The translations under genes were made by a program, and so were the position numbers. Under the pieces are notes generated by a model, which saw only the letters and a list, made by a program, of their open reading frames with translations, was not told the DNA's origin and made no database searches. A stretch of DNA of 64,000 nt from contig CM068367.1 of assembly GCA_034769895.1 (NCBI GenBank), positions 706,522,885-706,586,884 of the forward strand, written 5' to 3'. The first letter of the stretch is position 1. Each line of letters opens with the position of its first letter. Source of the stretch: Magicicada septendecula. Lineage: Eukaryota; Arthropoda; Insecta; Hemiptera; Cicadidae. This document shows, piece after piece, positions 32,314-44,414 of this stretch.

Positions 32314-35300
32314 AGTAACGTTGTATATCTGTCGTCTCTGTAAAAGTGTATATGTTGTGTGTTCGCCTCACACTGGTGTCGTTACTTTTATGTTTTGCGC
32401 TATCGATTTCCATAGCGATCCTTCAATTACCAGTACAACGCGAGTGAAAACCTTACCTGTGGTTCAATAGGGGTTTATAAATCCCGGGTTGCGCCAAATT
32501 GTTTATTTAAAACAATTAAATTAATAAATAGTGTGGTAAAAGGTGTTCTTAGCTATGACGGCCTGGAGCATTCAAATTTTACTCCCGCCTTCGTTCGACC
32601 TTCTTAGTTCGCCGGATTTGCGACGTGAGCGCTTGCCGTCATACTCGCTCTCTCTGCTATACAATACACTTCCCTATGAAATAAAAACAATGGTTACACT
32701 CTGTACTAGTTACTTTAATTTGTGATTGGTAATCATTCAGTTTGACATTAAAATTATATTTGGTTATTCAACAATTTTGCACCGACAATTAATATGAGTC
32801 TAATATCTCTAGGGTTTGGCGAAGATCGATTTTGAACGAACTATCCATTCAAATATGGCGACTGTGTTGTTTGTTTACAGTTATTTTCATTCAAAGTCTG
32901 GGGTTCTTGTGATTACAAGAAAAATATTAATAATGATTACAATAAAAAGTACACTACCTTTCATTATTTGTGCTTAAATAATATAATGTGTAGCTATAAT
33001 TTGTTCTTGCAGTGTAGTAAAGTGTGTTTCAAAAGTTCGCAATTTAACAACAGGTTATTTTCTTAGTTAATAAATTGTCAGTGTTTTATGGTTTTACTTA
33101 ATCTTTGAAAGAAATTATATTCAGTTTATAGTGAGAGTTCAGATGACTGTGAGAAATATTTAAAGTGAGTTTATTTCTGAAATTTGGGTAATTTAATGAT
33201 ACTTATCAAATCAGTAGACTTGATGTAAACCGTCGTTCAGGTGAAATGGAATAGGGCTTCAATCGTAGTCAATTTTCAATTATCTGGGGCTTCTGGCATC
33301 TTTTTTATGTTGGTTGTAGAAATTTATTCATTTAAATTTTATTTAAATTGGTCCTTGACGTCAGTTAAATGTTCTCGTACTTCGTCTACTTCTTACTTTT
33401 TCATCTTTTTGAATTTTGATTACTTTTTATGAATTTTAGATTAAAATTTAGGTCATTCACGGCCTGGCGTCTATTCTGGAAGAGCGTCACTTATTGGATA
33501 CTATGATTTAACGGAAAAATCGTAACCAACGGTCTGCTGTCATGGTTACTAATAAATTCTGATTGGTTGATCATGACTTATAACCATTGTTATCAATTTT
33601 GAATTTTTATTCAAAATTACTGTATATTTTCTGATTGTTTTTATTCTTCTGTCTTCCTTCCTATGTATTAAATATTATCACTACTGTTTGTATTTCCTTT
33701 CAAAGATTATTTTGACCTCCCATAAGGTTGGGTTCTCTAAAGTATTAATGTTTGTACAATTATATTAATATTTGTTAATTACATTTCTTTTTTATTTTAA
33801 GTCCTTATTCTATCATTTGTCTTTTAATATGATTCACAAATTATCCTTGGCTAGTTACTTGCCTTGGATTTGCTAATTTCCTTGTTAATTTATTACAATT
33901 TGTAGTTATTTGTTTTTGACAGTTAGGCATTTCATAGGCCTAAGTAGCCATTGATTATATTTACTGATTTTATACAAATTACATCTCATTTTACCCTAAT
34001 GTGTTTTGTTTTGTGATTATAATTGATTTGTTTATTTGTTGATGTGTTTTGGATCTGTTTTTATACTAATTGTGTGTTACCATTATTTTCTACATCATAG
34101 CTTGTTAATTATTTCCTAACTGATTTTCCAGTGTTATTAGATCTGTATTGATTTACCTTCTTATTTATCTATTTTGCCCTTGTTAACAATATGGCTATTA
34201 CTTACTATTCTTTATTACATAAAACATAACATCTAGGCCTATGGTCTGTATTATAATTCCTTCAGCCATATCCTATTCATAAATTTAATTGAACAATTTT
34301 TTAACAGTTATTAGGTAATGTTTGTTTACAATTCATTTCATTCTTTAATTATTTTTTGGGTGATAAACATCATCACACCATTTAAACTTACTTAATTGAT
34401 TATCCCTTATAACATGGAGTGTTTATTGATTTTGTTTTTAATTTCTTTACTATATATTTTTTTTCTTCAATAATCTCTACCTTCAATCCATGGTAACACT
34501 AACTGTTGACATTCTATGGGCTTCCTCCCCTAAACAACATCGTATCCTTTATTTATATTTAATCTTAATACTATCTTCAATTGCTATCTTTAACAGAATT
34601 CTTATTTGTTCACCATTAAATCGTTTAGTGCTTATCATTGATTTATTAAGCGTTTTTTATCTATCACTATATTTTCTAATTCTATCATTTACAATATTCT
34701 TATTTGTTAATTATATTCACTTTTAAACCATTTAGTGTTTATCACTGATTTACTAAGCGTTGTTTATCTATCACTATATTTTCTAATTATTTTGGGGTTT
34801 TTACACTTTCACTTTTGCACTTCTTATTTGTTTAATTTAATTGTTTATTAGTGGGTAATCCCTACCATTACTTTCTCTTTGTCACTTAGTTATTTTTATT
34901 TTCTCACCATCTCACTATCTTACTCTTTACAAATATTATTTATACTATCAATAAGTTCATGTCTTTATAGAGTTCTTTATTACATATAACTCTAATTCTT
35001 GGGTTAGTGTACTTTTATTTATCGGGTTTTATCAATTATTATTTACATCTATTATTTAATCGATAATAATACTTATTTTTTACATTGGTTAGTTATTGGT
35101 TTCGTTTCCAATATTATATTTGAGTGTACCAATTTCTCCTTCTTTTATTCTATATTATTTGTCTTATCATTTGATTTCATGTTATTTCTCTTTATACTTG
35201 GTTTGTTTCATTTCCATTTTCCTTCTTCTTCTCCTTCATCTTATTTCGTTTTATCTTCATTGTATTTTGGTTTTCCCCTTCTCCTTTTGTTTCCTTGTAT

Positions 35301-35610
35301 TTGGTCAATCACTTTCTTATTTTGGTTATATTTTATTTATATTTTATTTAGTCAATCACTTTCTTATTTTGGTTATATTTTATTTGGTAGTATTGAGTCA
35401 ATCATCTTCATATTTGGTTTCGGTTTTCCCTTCTCCTTTTGTTTCCTTTTAGTTGGTCAATCACTTGGGTTTGGTCATGTCGTCGTTTGTCGCGTCATTG
35501 TCATTTTATTTTCATTAGTTTAAACATTTTATATTATACGAATTATTTTTTATATTGTTTATTCATCTTTTTTATCCCTGGTATTGGGGTGGCTTATTTG
35601 TGTTGTAACA
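32314..35610 (-). repeat. 3' LTR (left) of the gypsy-type element
   Basis: About 3.3 kb, T-rich on the plus strand. It contains an internal TTGCGCCAAATTG block at about 32490 that looks like a fossil primer-binding site in minus orientation. Open stretches such as 35096-35452 are low-complexity translations of T-rich DNA. A (TTGGTCAATCACTTTCTTATTTTGG)-type tandem repeat occupies 35300-35470. Confidence 0.88.
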
Positions 35611-36730
35611 TAATGCCTCTCCTACAAAATTGATCATTTTGGTAAAACACTAGCATAGTTTTTTATGAAATTATCAGTTATATATTATTTTTTCCTTTTC
35701 TTTCTTGCTTATTTCTTCCTTCTTATTTCTATTCTTACTTGTTCCACTCCTTTTTATTTAGATCTGTTTTTATTTATTTCCATTACTTAATCTTTGAAAG
35801 AAATTATATTCAGTTTATAGTGAGAGTTCAGATGACTGTGAGAAATATTTAAAGTGAGTTTATTATTACAAACGTTCTCCCTTTTATATAATTTTTTCCC
35901 TAACTTTTTAGTAGCTGGTTTCTTCCATTACTACCCATTTTTCTGAGACCAGAGGAACATCATATCTGCTCAGTTATTTTGATTGCTGGACCTATTCTCA
36001 GTCAATCTAAAATTTTTTTTGTCATCTTGGGACTTCAATTAATAATAATATTTTTTGGGATTGTCCACTTCGTGTTTTTTTTTATCATTTTAACCTTTTA
36101 CTCATTCTTCCTTCCGCTGTACCTTTGCTGTATACTGTTATCTACTCATACAGTTGATTGTTTTTTATTTATTTAGTTGTTAATTTCATTATTTCTAACT
36201 TTTCATTAGTTTGTTTTTCTTTTCTTTTTGTGATCATTTTAATTATCTTAGACATCTTTTTTCTTTTTCTTGGTTGATTACTATTATTCTGCTTTAGCCA
36301 TTTGTTTGTTGTATATTTGCTTTATACACATTTTTTTTTCTTATAGGCTACCAGGTGTTTTTTTTTTTTTTTAATACTCTATACTCTTTATAATTTTAGG
36401 TATTTGTCTTAGCAGTTCTTGCTTAATTTTATTTTTGTTTATTTTGTTTTGTTTTAAATATTATTCTAAATAATTTTTGTAAGTTTGTTGTTCTTACTTT
36501 ATAGGAATTTTTTGTAACTGATTCCTTCATTTTTATATATATATTTTTTTTTCTTTTTACTTTGTATGTTATTTATACATTATTGTAAGGTGATCTTACT
36601 TTGTAGGAATTTTTGTAACTTATTCCTTTATTTTATATTTTATATTATACCTCATATGTCCTCGAAATATTGAATTGTAAGCTGTTCTTACATCTTTTGA
36701 ATTTGGTAATTCTTTATTTGTTTATTATGG
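35611..36730 (-). other. Non-coding interior next to the 3' LTR, with a duplicated LTR piece
   Basis: T-rich non-coding sequence. Positions 35786-35862 (CTTAATCTTTGAAAGAAATT ... AAATATTTAAAGTGAGTTTA) repeat LTR positions 33098-33174 almost exactly, so a 77-bp piece of LTR sits inside the internal region. Confidence 0.75.
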
Positions 36731-36731
36731 T

Positions 36732-38037
36732 TTATTTTTCCTCATAAAACTTTTTTATTGAAACTTGATTATACACTCCTTTTATCTTTTTTGTGGCTAT
36801 ATTGCTTATTTCGTATGTATTGTTACCATTGTCCTTGGTTATGACATAGGGTCCTATGTATAATAATAATAGTTTCTTGGCTATACCTTCAAGTGTACTG
36901 GGTAGCTCACGGTTTTTTATTAATACCCTTTCTCCTTCGTTATATTTAATTATTTTGGGTTGGTTTTGAGAATACTTTGCTTTTTGTTTCTCGATTTTCT
37001 CCATGATTCGGCTGTAACATTTGTTTTCATCATACGGGTCTTCTGGGTTGGTTGGGAAGTCTATTAATTCCTGTATCTCTCTATGTGGTTTTCTTCCAAA
37101 CATCATTAAATATGGGGTGTTCTCAATAAAATGGTGGTAACTTATATTCAAAAATTCTTCGGTTGAAGTTAAATATTTCTGCCATTCCTTTTGATTATCA
37201 TAGCAGTACGTTCTTAAAATATGTCCCACCTCTCTTAACACTCTTTCTGCGGGATTACTGCTAGGGTGGTATACGGATGTTTTATATGTTTTTATGTTTA
37301 ATTTTAATAATTCATCTCTCCACTTTTTCCCTTTGAATTGTGTTCTGTGGTCTGTTATAATCATGTATGGTTTTCCAATTTCTGTAATGTATTTATTTTT
37401 TATGATGTCTAATATTTTCTTTGTTGTTGCTCTGTTTATAGCATATAATTTGGTGTACTTGGTGTAATGGTCCAATAGAATCACTATGAACTTGAATCTA
37501 TGTCTCCCTCCGCTATATGGGAATGGTCCACATATGTCGAGAAACACTTTTCCAGTTTGGCGTTTGAAGTGATGGGTATCATTGTTCCATCTTTTCTCTC
37601 GTTATTTGTTTTGACCATCTGACATATTGTGCAGGTTTTAATTTTTTATTTACCTTTCTAGTTATACCTTTAATGAATATTTCTTCCTCTAACACTTTTA
37701 CCATTTTTAATGTTCCCATGTGTCTGTATCTGACATGGTTGTCTTAAATTATTTTGTTTTCTAGAGAATTTGGAACTACTAGTTTCCACGTTCCTTGATT
37801 CTTTTTTGTTTTAATGAATAGTATATCCTTGTGTAGGCAATAAAAGTTATTTATAATTTCCTCAGATTCCAACAGTCTTCTTCGTATGTTTAATATTTTT
37901 GTATCTTGCTTCTGCTGTAGCACTATTTCACTTACGATTTCTTCCAGGTCCTTCCTATCCATTAATATGTAAAACACTTTGGCGATCTTCTCCTTTTCTC
38001 CTTCAAATGTTTGGTTTTCTACATTTATTCTGGACAA
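36732..38037 (-). pseudogene. Ty3/gypsy integrase, frameshifted
   Basis: 38037-37744 encodes the region before the zinc finger (FYCLHKDILFIKTKKNQGTWKLVVPNSLENKI). Between 37744 and 37560 the HHCC finger can be read in two frames (HMGTLK..., CTICQMVK). 37547-36732 holds the catalytic core: FLDICGPF (D4 of that frame), ITDHRTQF (D66) and SNPAERVLRE (E101), a standard DD35E triad. A C-terminal chromodomain-less tail follows, with GPYVITKDNGNNTYEI. At least one stop and one frameshift separate the pieces. The module would insert cDNA if intact. RT and RNase H, expected upstream, are missing: only about 400 bp separate it from the gag-like ORF. Confidence 0.88.
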
Positions 38038-38453
38038 TTTATTTTTATTGATTATGGTTTGATAGCTCTTCTCATTTAATTTGTCTTGGTCGTTTAGTCA
38101 CTTCTTGTCAATTATTCTTAAGTTTTTTCTTTAAATATCATTTATTTATTTTTTCTTTTGATTATTATTAATTGGTTTAATTAATTTAATGCTCCTTCCC
38201 TTCCATTGGTTTGCTTGGTCATTACCCTGAAAATCAGTCCCATTTCTCGGCGTGTTCATCTTCACTTAGTTTACCCATGGTCCATCATTTCCTCTGCACT
38301 TGTGGTTCGGATAACCTTGGTGTGTAGAACTATTTCCGTCCTGGTGAAATAGGTATCTTCTATCTTGTACCACAATTCTTCTAATATCATATGTTTATTT
38401 GTCTCCATGCCTAAATCATTCACTATATTATGTTGTTTATTAATCAAAGAAGT

Positions 38454-39616
38454 TCACTGTAATTCCCTCATTAATGTTATCATTGATTTTTTATCCTGCA
38501 ATTCCAATTCTGGTGTACTCAAGTGTTTTAGAGACCTTCTTAATTTGTGACACACTGCTTTGTTGTAAGTCTTTTCAATTTTGGGTATTTTCCATTTACT
38601 TATTGATTTGCTGGAGTTTTCATCCGCTGGTTTGTTGTGAATTCCCTCTATAATTCCTTTTAAGGTCCTCCTACAATCTTTATATTTCATTAATTTGCTT
38701 TGGTCGGTAAGGGGTAAATTAAACACATCAATTAGTCCATTCTTCATCATCTCCACTTCTTCTCTTGTTTTTATTAGTTTCTTTTTATATACGTATTTTC
38801 CTATTTCCTTTGTTTTCTTAATCTTCTTCATTATTCGATTCTTCCTTACTCCTCTACGGTTGATTTCTATGTGCTTGATTTTCTTTTTGTTTTTGTTATC
38901 TTTATTCCCAGGTACCAATACACTTGATTCTTCTGCATTCTTTATTTCTTCATTGATACCGTCAGAAGTGTTGTCTAGTGTTTCATTCAATTGTGTGAAA
39001 CCACTATCTAATGTTTCATTAGGTTGATCTGCTTGGTAATTTGTTTCTTCCCATTTCTTATTCATCCCCGTTTTTGTCTGCTTGACTTCTGCACGATGTC
39101 CTGTTAGTATGTATCTTAATTCTCCCTTCAGTTCTTCATTACTTTTTTGGATGTCTTCCGTCAATTGCTGTTGTAGAGCTTCCTGGTTCTTCCGCAAAGT
39201 ATCACTGTGTTCCTCCATTTTCTCGTTGATTTGCTGCTTCAGTGTCTCATTATTTTCTTCGATTTGTTGTTCAGCGTCTCAATATCTTCCCTTATTTCTC
39301 CCTTCATTTTGTCTATTTTTTCATTATTTTTGTCTATTTTTCCATTAATTTCTTCCTTCGTTTTCTTTGAAGTTTCTGCTATGAAATTCATTATGCCTTG
39401 TAGGCACAGGTCCTCTTTCTGACTGGGTTTACTTGGTTGGTCCCCAACTATTCCTTCTACTTCCGGTTCTGGTTGGGTTGGGTTTTCTGGTTGGCCCTCT
39501 TGGGGATCCTCTTCGATCGTTTCCTCGATTATTTCTTCCATCATTTCCATTTCTTCTCCCTTGTTAACTTCAGTTCCCTGCTTAGCTTTATATCTTGTAA
39601 CCATGGAATGTTGCAT
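38454..39616 (-). pseudogene. gag-like protein with coiled coil and unusual basic C-terminal module, frameshifted
   Basis: The reading starts MVTRYKAKQ near 39604, parallel to MITRSQAK in the RBM34-carrying element. An acidic Glu/Pro-rich stretch is followed by a coiled coil (IDKNNEKIDKMKGEIREDIE). A frameshift near 39240 moves the reading to 39218-38454, which continues the coiled coil (HSDTLRKNQEALQQQLTEDI...). After residue about 105 of that second piece the protein becomes strongly basic (NKNKKKIKHIEINRRGVRKN...) and ends with RRTLKGIIEGIHNKP and CHKLRRSLKHLSTPELELQD. No gag capsid or CCHC knuckle is recognisable. The basic module has no family I recognise and occupies the place where the other element carries its RRM. 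Confidence 0.65.
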
Positions 39617-39639
39617 ATTTTCCCGTAATCGCCGCTAGT

Positions 39640-39725
39640 CTTCTTTTCTAGCCTCACTAGTTGGTCGCCAATCTGTAACGAATAGTGACGTCCGTCTTGT
39701 CTAAGCCCCGCGATGGAAGCCAATC
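39640..39725 (-). promoter_or_regulatory. Duplicated LTR-end/primer-binding site
   Basis: On the minus strand the LTR end CTATTCGTTACA is followed by GATTGGCTTCCATCGCGGGG, and about 64 bp further the same LTR end CACTATTCGTTACA recurs, followed by GATTGGCGACCAACTAGTG. The TGGC start is a primer-binding site. A partial tandem duplication of the LTR/PBS junction is seen directly. Confidence 0.7.
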
Positions 39726-42700
39726 TGTAACGAATAGTTGAAGCCGTCTCTGTAAAAATGTACATGTTGCGTGTTCGCCTCACACTGGTGTCGTTATTTC
39801 TATGTTTTGCGCTATCGATTTCCGTAGCGATCCTTCAGTTACCAGTACAACGCGAGTGAAAACCTTACCTGTGGTTCAATAGGGGTTTATAAATCCCGGG
39901 TTGCGCCAAATTGTTTATTTAAAACAATTAAATTAATAAATAGTGTGGTAAAAGGTGTTCTTAGCTATGACGGCCTGGAGCATTCAAATTTTACTCCCGC
40001 CTTCGTTCGACCTTCTTAGTTCGCCGGATTTGCGACGTGAGCGCTTGCCGTCATACTCGCTCTCTCTGCTATACAATACACTTCCCTATGAAATAAAAAC
40101 AATGGTTACACTCTGTACTAGTTACTTTAATTTGTGATTGGTAATCATTCAGTTTGACATTAAAATTATATTTGGTTATTCAACAATTTTGCACCGACAA
40201 TTAATATGAGTCTAATATCTCTAGGGTTTGGCGAAGATCGATTTTGAACGAACTATCCATTCAAATATGGCGACTGTGTTGTTTGTTTACAGTTATTTTC
40301 ATTCAAAGTCTGGGGTTCTTGTGATTACAAGAAAAATATTAATAATGATTACAATAAAAAGTACACTACCTTTCATTATTTGTGCTTAAATAATATAATG
40401 TGTAGCTATAATTTGTTCCTGCAGTGTAGTAAAGTGTGTTTCAAAAGTTCGCAATTTAACAACAGGTTATTTTCTTAGTTAATAAATTGTCAGTGTTTTA
40501 TGGTTTTACTTAATCTTTGAAAGAAATTATATTCAGTTTATAGTGAGAGTTCAGATGACTGTGAGAAATATTTAAAGTGAGTTTATTTCTGAAATTTGGG
40601 TAATTTAATGATACTTATCAAATCAGTAGACTTGATGTAAACCGTCGTTCAGGTGAAATGGAATGGGGCTTCAATCGTAGTCAATTTTCAATTATCTGGG
40701 GCTTCTGGCATCTTTTTTATGTTGGTTGTAGCAATTTATTCATTTAAATTTTATTTAAATTGGTCCTTGACGTCAGTTAAATGTTCTCGTACTTCGTCTA
40801 CTTCTTACTTTTTCATCTTTTTGAATTTTGATTACTTTTTATGAATTTTAGATTAAAATTTAGGTCATTCACGGCCTGGCGTCTATTCTGGAAGAGCGTC
40901 ACTTATTGGATACTATGATTTAACGGAAAAATCGTAACCAACGATCTGCTGTCATGGTTACTAATAAATTCTGATTGGTTGATCATTACTTATAACCATT
41001 GTTATCAATTTTGAATTTTTATTCAAAATTACTGTATATCTTCTGATTGTTTTTATTCTTCTGTCTTCCTTCCTATGTATTAAATATTATCACTACTGTT
41101 TGTATTTCCTTTCAAAGATTATTTTGACCTCCCATAAGGTTGGGTTCTCTAAAGTATTAATGTTTGTACAATTATATTAATATTTGTTAATTACATTTCT
41201 TTTTTATTTTAAGTCCTTATTCTATCATTTGTCTTTTAATATGATTCACAAATTATCCTTGGCTAGTTACTTGCCTTGGATTTGCTAATTTCCTTGTTAA
41301 TTTATTACAATTTGTAGTTATTTGTTTTTGACAGTTAGGCATTTCATAGGCCTAAGTAGCCATTGATTATATTTACTGATTTTATACAAATTACATCTCA
41401 TTTTACCCTAATGTGTTTTGTTTTGTGATTATAATTGATTTGTTTATTTGTTGATGTGTTTTGGATCTGTTTTTATACTAATTGTGTGTTACCATTATTT
41501 TCTACATCATGGCTTGTTAATTATTTCCTAACTGATTTTCCAGTGTTATTAGATCTGTATTGATTTACCTTCTTATTTATCTATTTTGCCCTTGTTAACA
41601 ATATGGCTATTACTTACTATTCTTTATTACATAAAACATAACATCTAGGCCTATGGTTTGTATTATAATTCCTTCAGCCATATCCTATTCATAAATTTAA
41701 TTGAACAATTTTTTAACAGTTATTAGGTAATGTTTGTTTACAATTCATTTCATTCTTTAATTATTTTTTGGGTGATAAACATCATCACACCATTTAAACT
41801 TACTTAATTGATTATCCCTTATAACATGGGGTGTTTATTGATTTTGTTTTTAATTTCTTTACTATATATTTTTTTTCTTCAATAATCTCTACCTTCAATC
41901 CATGGTAACACTAACTGTTGACATTCTATGGGCTTCCTCCCCTAAACAACATCGTATCCTTTATTTATATTTAATCTTAATAGTATCTTCAATTACTATC
42001 TTTAACAGAATTCTTATTTGTTCACCATTAAATCGTTTAGTGTTTATCACTGATTTTTTAAGCGTTTTTTATCTATCACTATATTTTCTAATTCTATCAT
42101 TTACAATATTCTTATTTGTTAATTATATTCACTTTTAAACCATTTAGTGTTTATCACTGATTTACTAAGCGTTGTTTATCTATCACCATATTTTCTAATT
42201 ATTTTGGGGTTTTTACACTTTCACTTTTGCACTTCTTATTTGTTTATTTTAAGTGTTTATTAGTGGGTAATCCTTACCATTACTTTCTCTTTGTCACTTA
42301 GTTATTTTTATTTTCTCACCATCTCACTATCTCACTCTTTACAAATATTATTTATACTATCAATAAGTTCATGTCTTTATAGAGTTCTTTATTACATATA
42401 ACTCTAATTCTTGGGTTAGTGTACTTTTATTTATCGGGTTTTATCAATTATCATTTACATCTATTATTTAATCGATAATAATACTTATTTTTTACATTGG
42501 TTAGTTATTGGTTTCGTTTCCAATATTATATTTGAGTGTACCAATTTCTCCTTCTTTTATTCTATATTATTTGTCTTATCATTTGATTTCATGTTATTTC
42601 TCTTTATACTTGGTTTGTTTCATTTCCATTTTCCTTCTTCTTCTCCTTCATCTTATTTCGTTTTATCTTCATTGTATTTTGGTTTTCCCCTTCTCCTTTT

Positions 42701-43081
42701 GTTTCCTTGTATTTGGTCAATCACTTTCTTATTTTGGTTATATTTTATTTATATTTTATTTAGTCAATCACTTTCTTATTTTGGTTATATTTTATTTGGT
42801 AGTATTGAGTCAATCATCTTCATATTTGGTTTCGGTTTTCCCTTCTCCTTTTGTTTCCTTTTATTTGGTCAATCACTTTCTTATTTTGTTTCGGTGTTCC
42901 CTTCTCCTTTTGTTTCCTTTTATTTGGTCAATCACTTGGGTTTGGTCATGTCGTCGTTTGTCGCGTCATTGTCATTTTATTTTCATTAGTTTAAACATTT
43001 TATATTATATGAATTATTTTTTATATTGTTTATTCATCTTTTTTATCCCTGGTATTGGGGTGGCTTATTTGTGTTGTAATA
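39726..43081 (-). repeat. 5' LTR (right) of the gypsy-type element
   Basis: About 3.36 kb, collinear with 32314-35610 at a constant offset of 7412 until about 42860, where it carries one extra unit of roughly 60 bp (TTTGGTCAATCACTTTCTTA...) relative to the left LTR. Other differences are scattered single substitutions. Confidence 0.88.
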
Positions 43082-43091
43082 ATATATATAT

Positions 43092-43640
43092 ACTAGCAAA
43101 ATACCCGTGCTTCGCTACGGAGTTTCACGTTGTACGTAATTGTACAATTGTTGCTCGCTTAATAGTATAGGATTAGATAGATTGTACAAATTCTCAACTC
43201 TTAGTTTGTTTATTTACATTCACAGCAACAGCTATTTATTATTTATTTTGAGAAAATCATTAGAGCCGTTTCCTAGAAAAAAAGGAAATACATTTATTAA
43301 TTAATTGAACTTCGAAATTTTCTCGACTATAAGAACCTGCAAACAACGAAGTTTTTTCAATTTAAAACAATGATTAAAAACTCAGGACTAAATGTATTCG
43401 GGGTTTCCAGTAAACTGAGATGTCAACCACTTCATTTACAAAGTATGCAATTCCCGCGATAAATTTCAGTATTTGGTTTTTTGCCCCTTAGGAGTGAAAG
43501 TTTTTAAAACCGTTTCTTAGTGAGCACCTAAGACCTATGATGAAGCTATGTTCAAAGTTTCATTGATATCCATTCAGTGGTTTCAGAGATATCGTGATCA
43601 GTGAGTCAGTCAGTGGTATTTGGGTTATATAGATATCTAT
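43092..43640. repeat. Dispersed repeat with ACCCGTGCTTCGCTACGG signature
   Basis: It begins CTAGCAAAATACCCGTGCTT and ends near TCAGTGGTATTTGGGTTATATAGATATC, directly before a second CTAGCCGATTTACCCAGCG at 43646. The 'AATACCCGTGCTTCGCTACGG' opening is a well-known high-copy repeat start in insect genomes; I cannot name the family. No ORF. Confidence 0.55.
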
Positions 43641-44414
43641 ATCTAGCCGATTTACCCAGCGTTTAAAATTACTTATAAGGAAGCAAGGAAAAACCCACTT
43701 ATCTGCAGAAGTTTCACTTATAACGAGCGTGGCAACCACGGAGTTTAAAATTTTTTTTGTGTTTTTACTTCATTTAGGTACTATGTTACAAGCATTAGGC
43801 CCATATTTCATCGTTAAAATGCTTTGTTGTTAATTTATTAAAACAGTTCTGTTCTGTTTCTAAGTATTACTGTATTACAGTCATTGTATTTAGTTATTAA
43901 CCTTGTCGGAACCTGAATATATATTTTTTTACACTATGTTTATTTCCTTCCTAAGCTCATGCATGAAAACATTAGGTACGTATTTCTGCATGAAATTAAG
44001 CAATTATAACAATTTAACAGATGGTATATTTCTTCTTCTTCACAGCGTGACGTTACGATACTATCGCGTAGTCGGATGTCAAAGTATCGAAAATATAGTG
44101 CAGGTATAATTTTATTACTGGGAAAGTAGGCCTACCCGTTAGGCCTCCGTGCATAGTTCTAAAAGATTATTATTATCATTATATTCTACATAAGATGAAC
44201 AACGACTTATAAGCAAGTGTTATTTATTTAATTTGTCTACTGACTCTATAAAATTGTGTTTATAGGCCTACCTCTGCTTCTATCAAGCGAACACTTCACC
44301 GCCATTATTGTTTCTACATCATTCAACTTCTAAACCTTACTTGTAGAACAGATGGATCATGTAACGTGTCCTTTGTATAACCCCATACCTATATATATAT
44401 ATATATATATATAT
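43641..44414. other. No gene seen; ends in a (TA)n tract
   Basis: Starts with a second, diverged copy of the preceding repeat opening (CTAGCCGATTTACCCAGCG). It ends with a (TA)n run at 44391-44414 that abuts the solo LTR. No coding domain seen. Confidence 0.5.

Larger units (their letters stand above)
32314..43081 (-). mobile_element. Gypsy-type LTR element with 3.3-kb LTRs, RT deleted
   Basis: Two direct repeats (32314-35610 and 39726-43081) flank a 4.1-kb interior with minus-strand gag-like and integrase remnants. The outer flanks are both (TA)n-rich, consistent with insertion into a microsatellite, so an exact target duplication cannot be read. LTR ends are TGTAACG... / ...TGTTGTAACA. The LTRs are very similar apart from an extra tandem unit in the right one. 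With no protease, RT or RNase H the copy is non-autonomous. Confidence 0.88.

Noticed and set aside
35096-35523. Hydrophobic 'membrane protein' ORFs, also at 42508-43170
   Set aside because: They translate T-rich LTR sequence and tandem repeats, are present in both LTRs, and have no conserved pattern.
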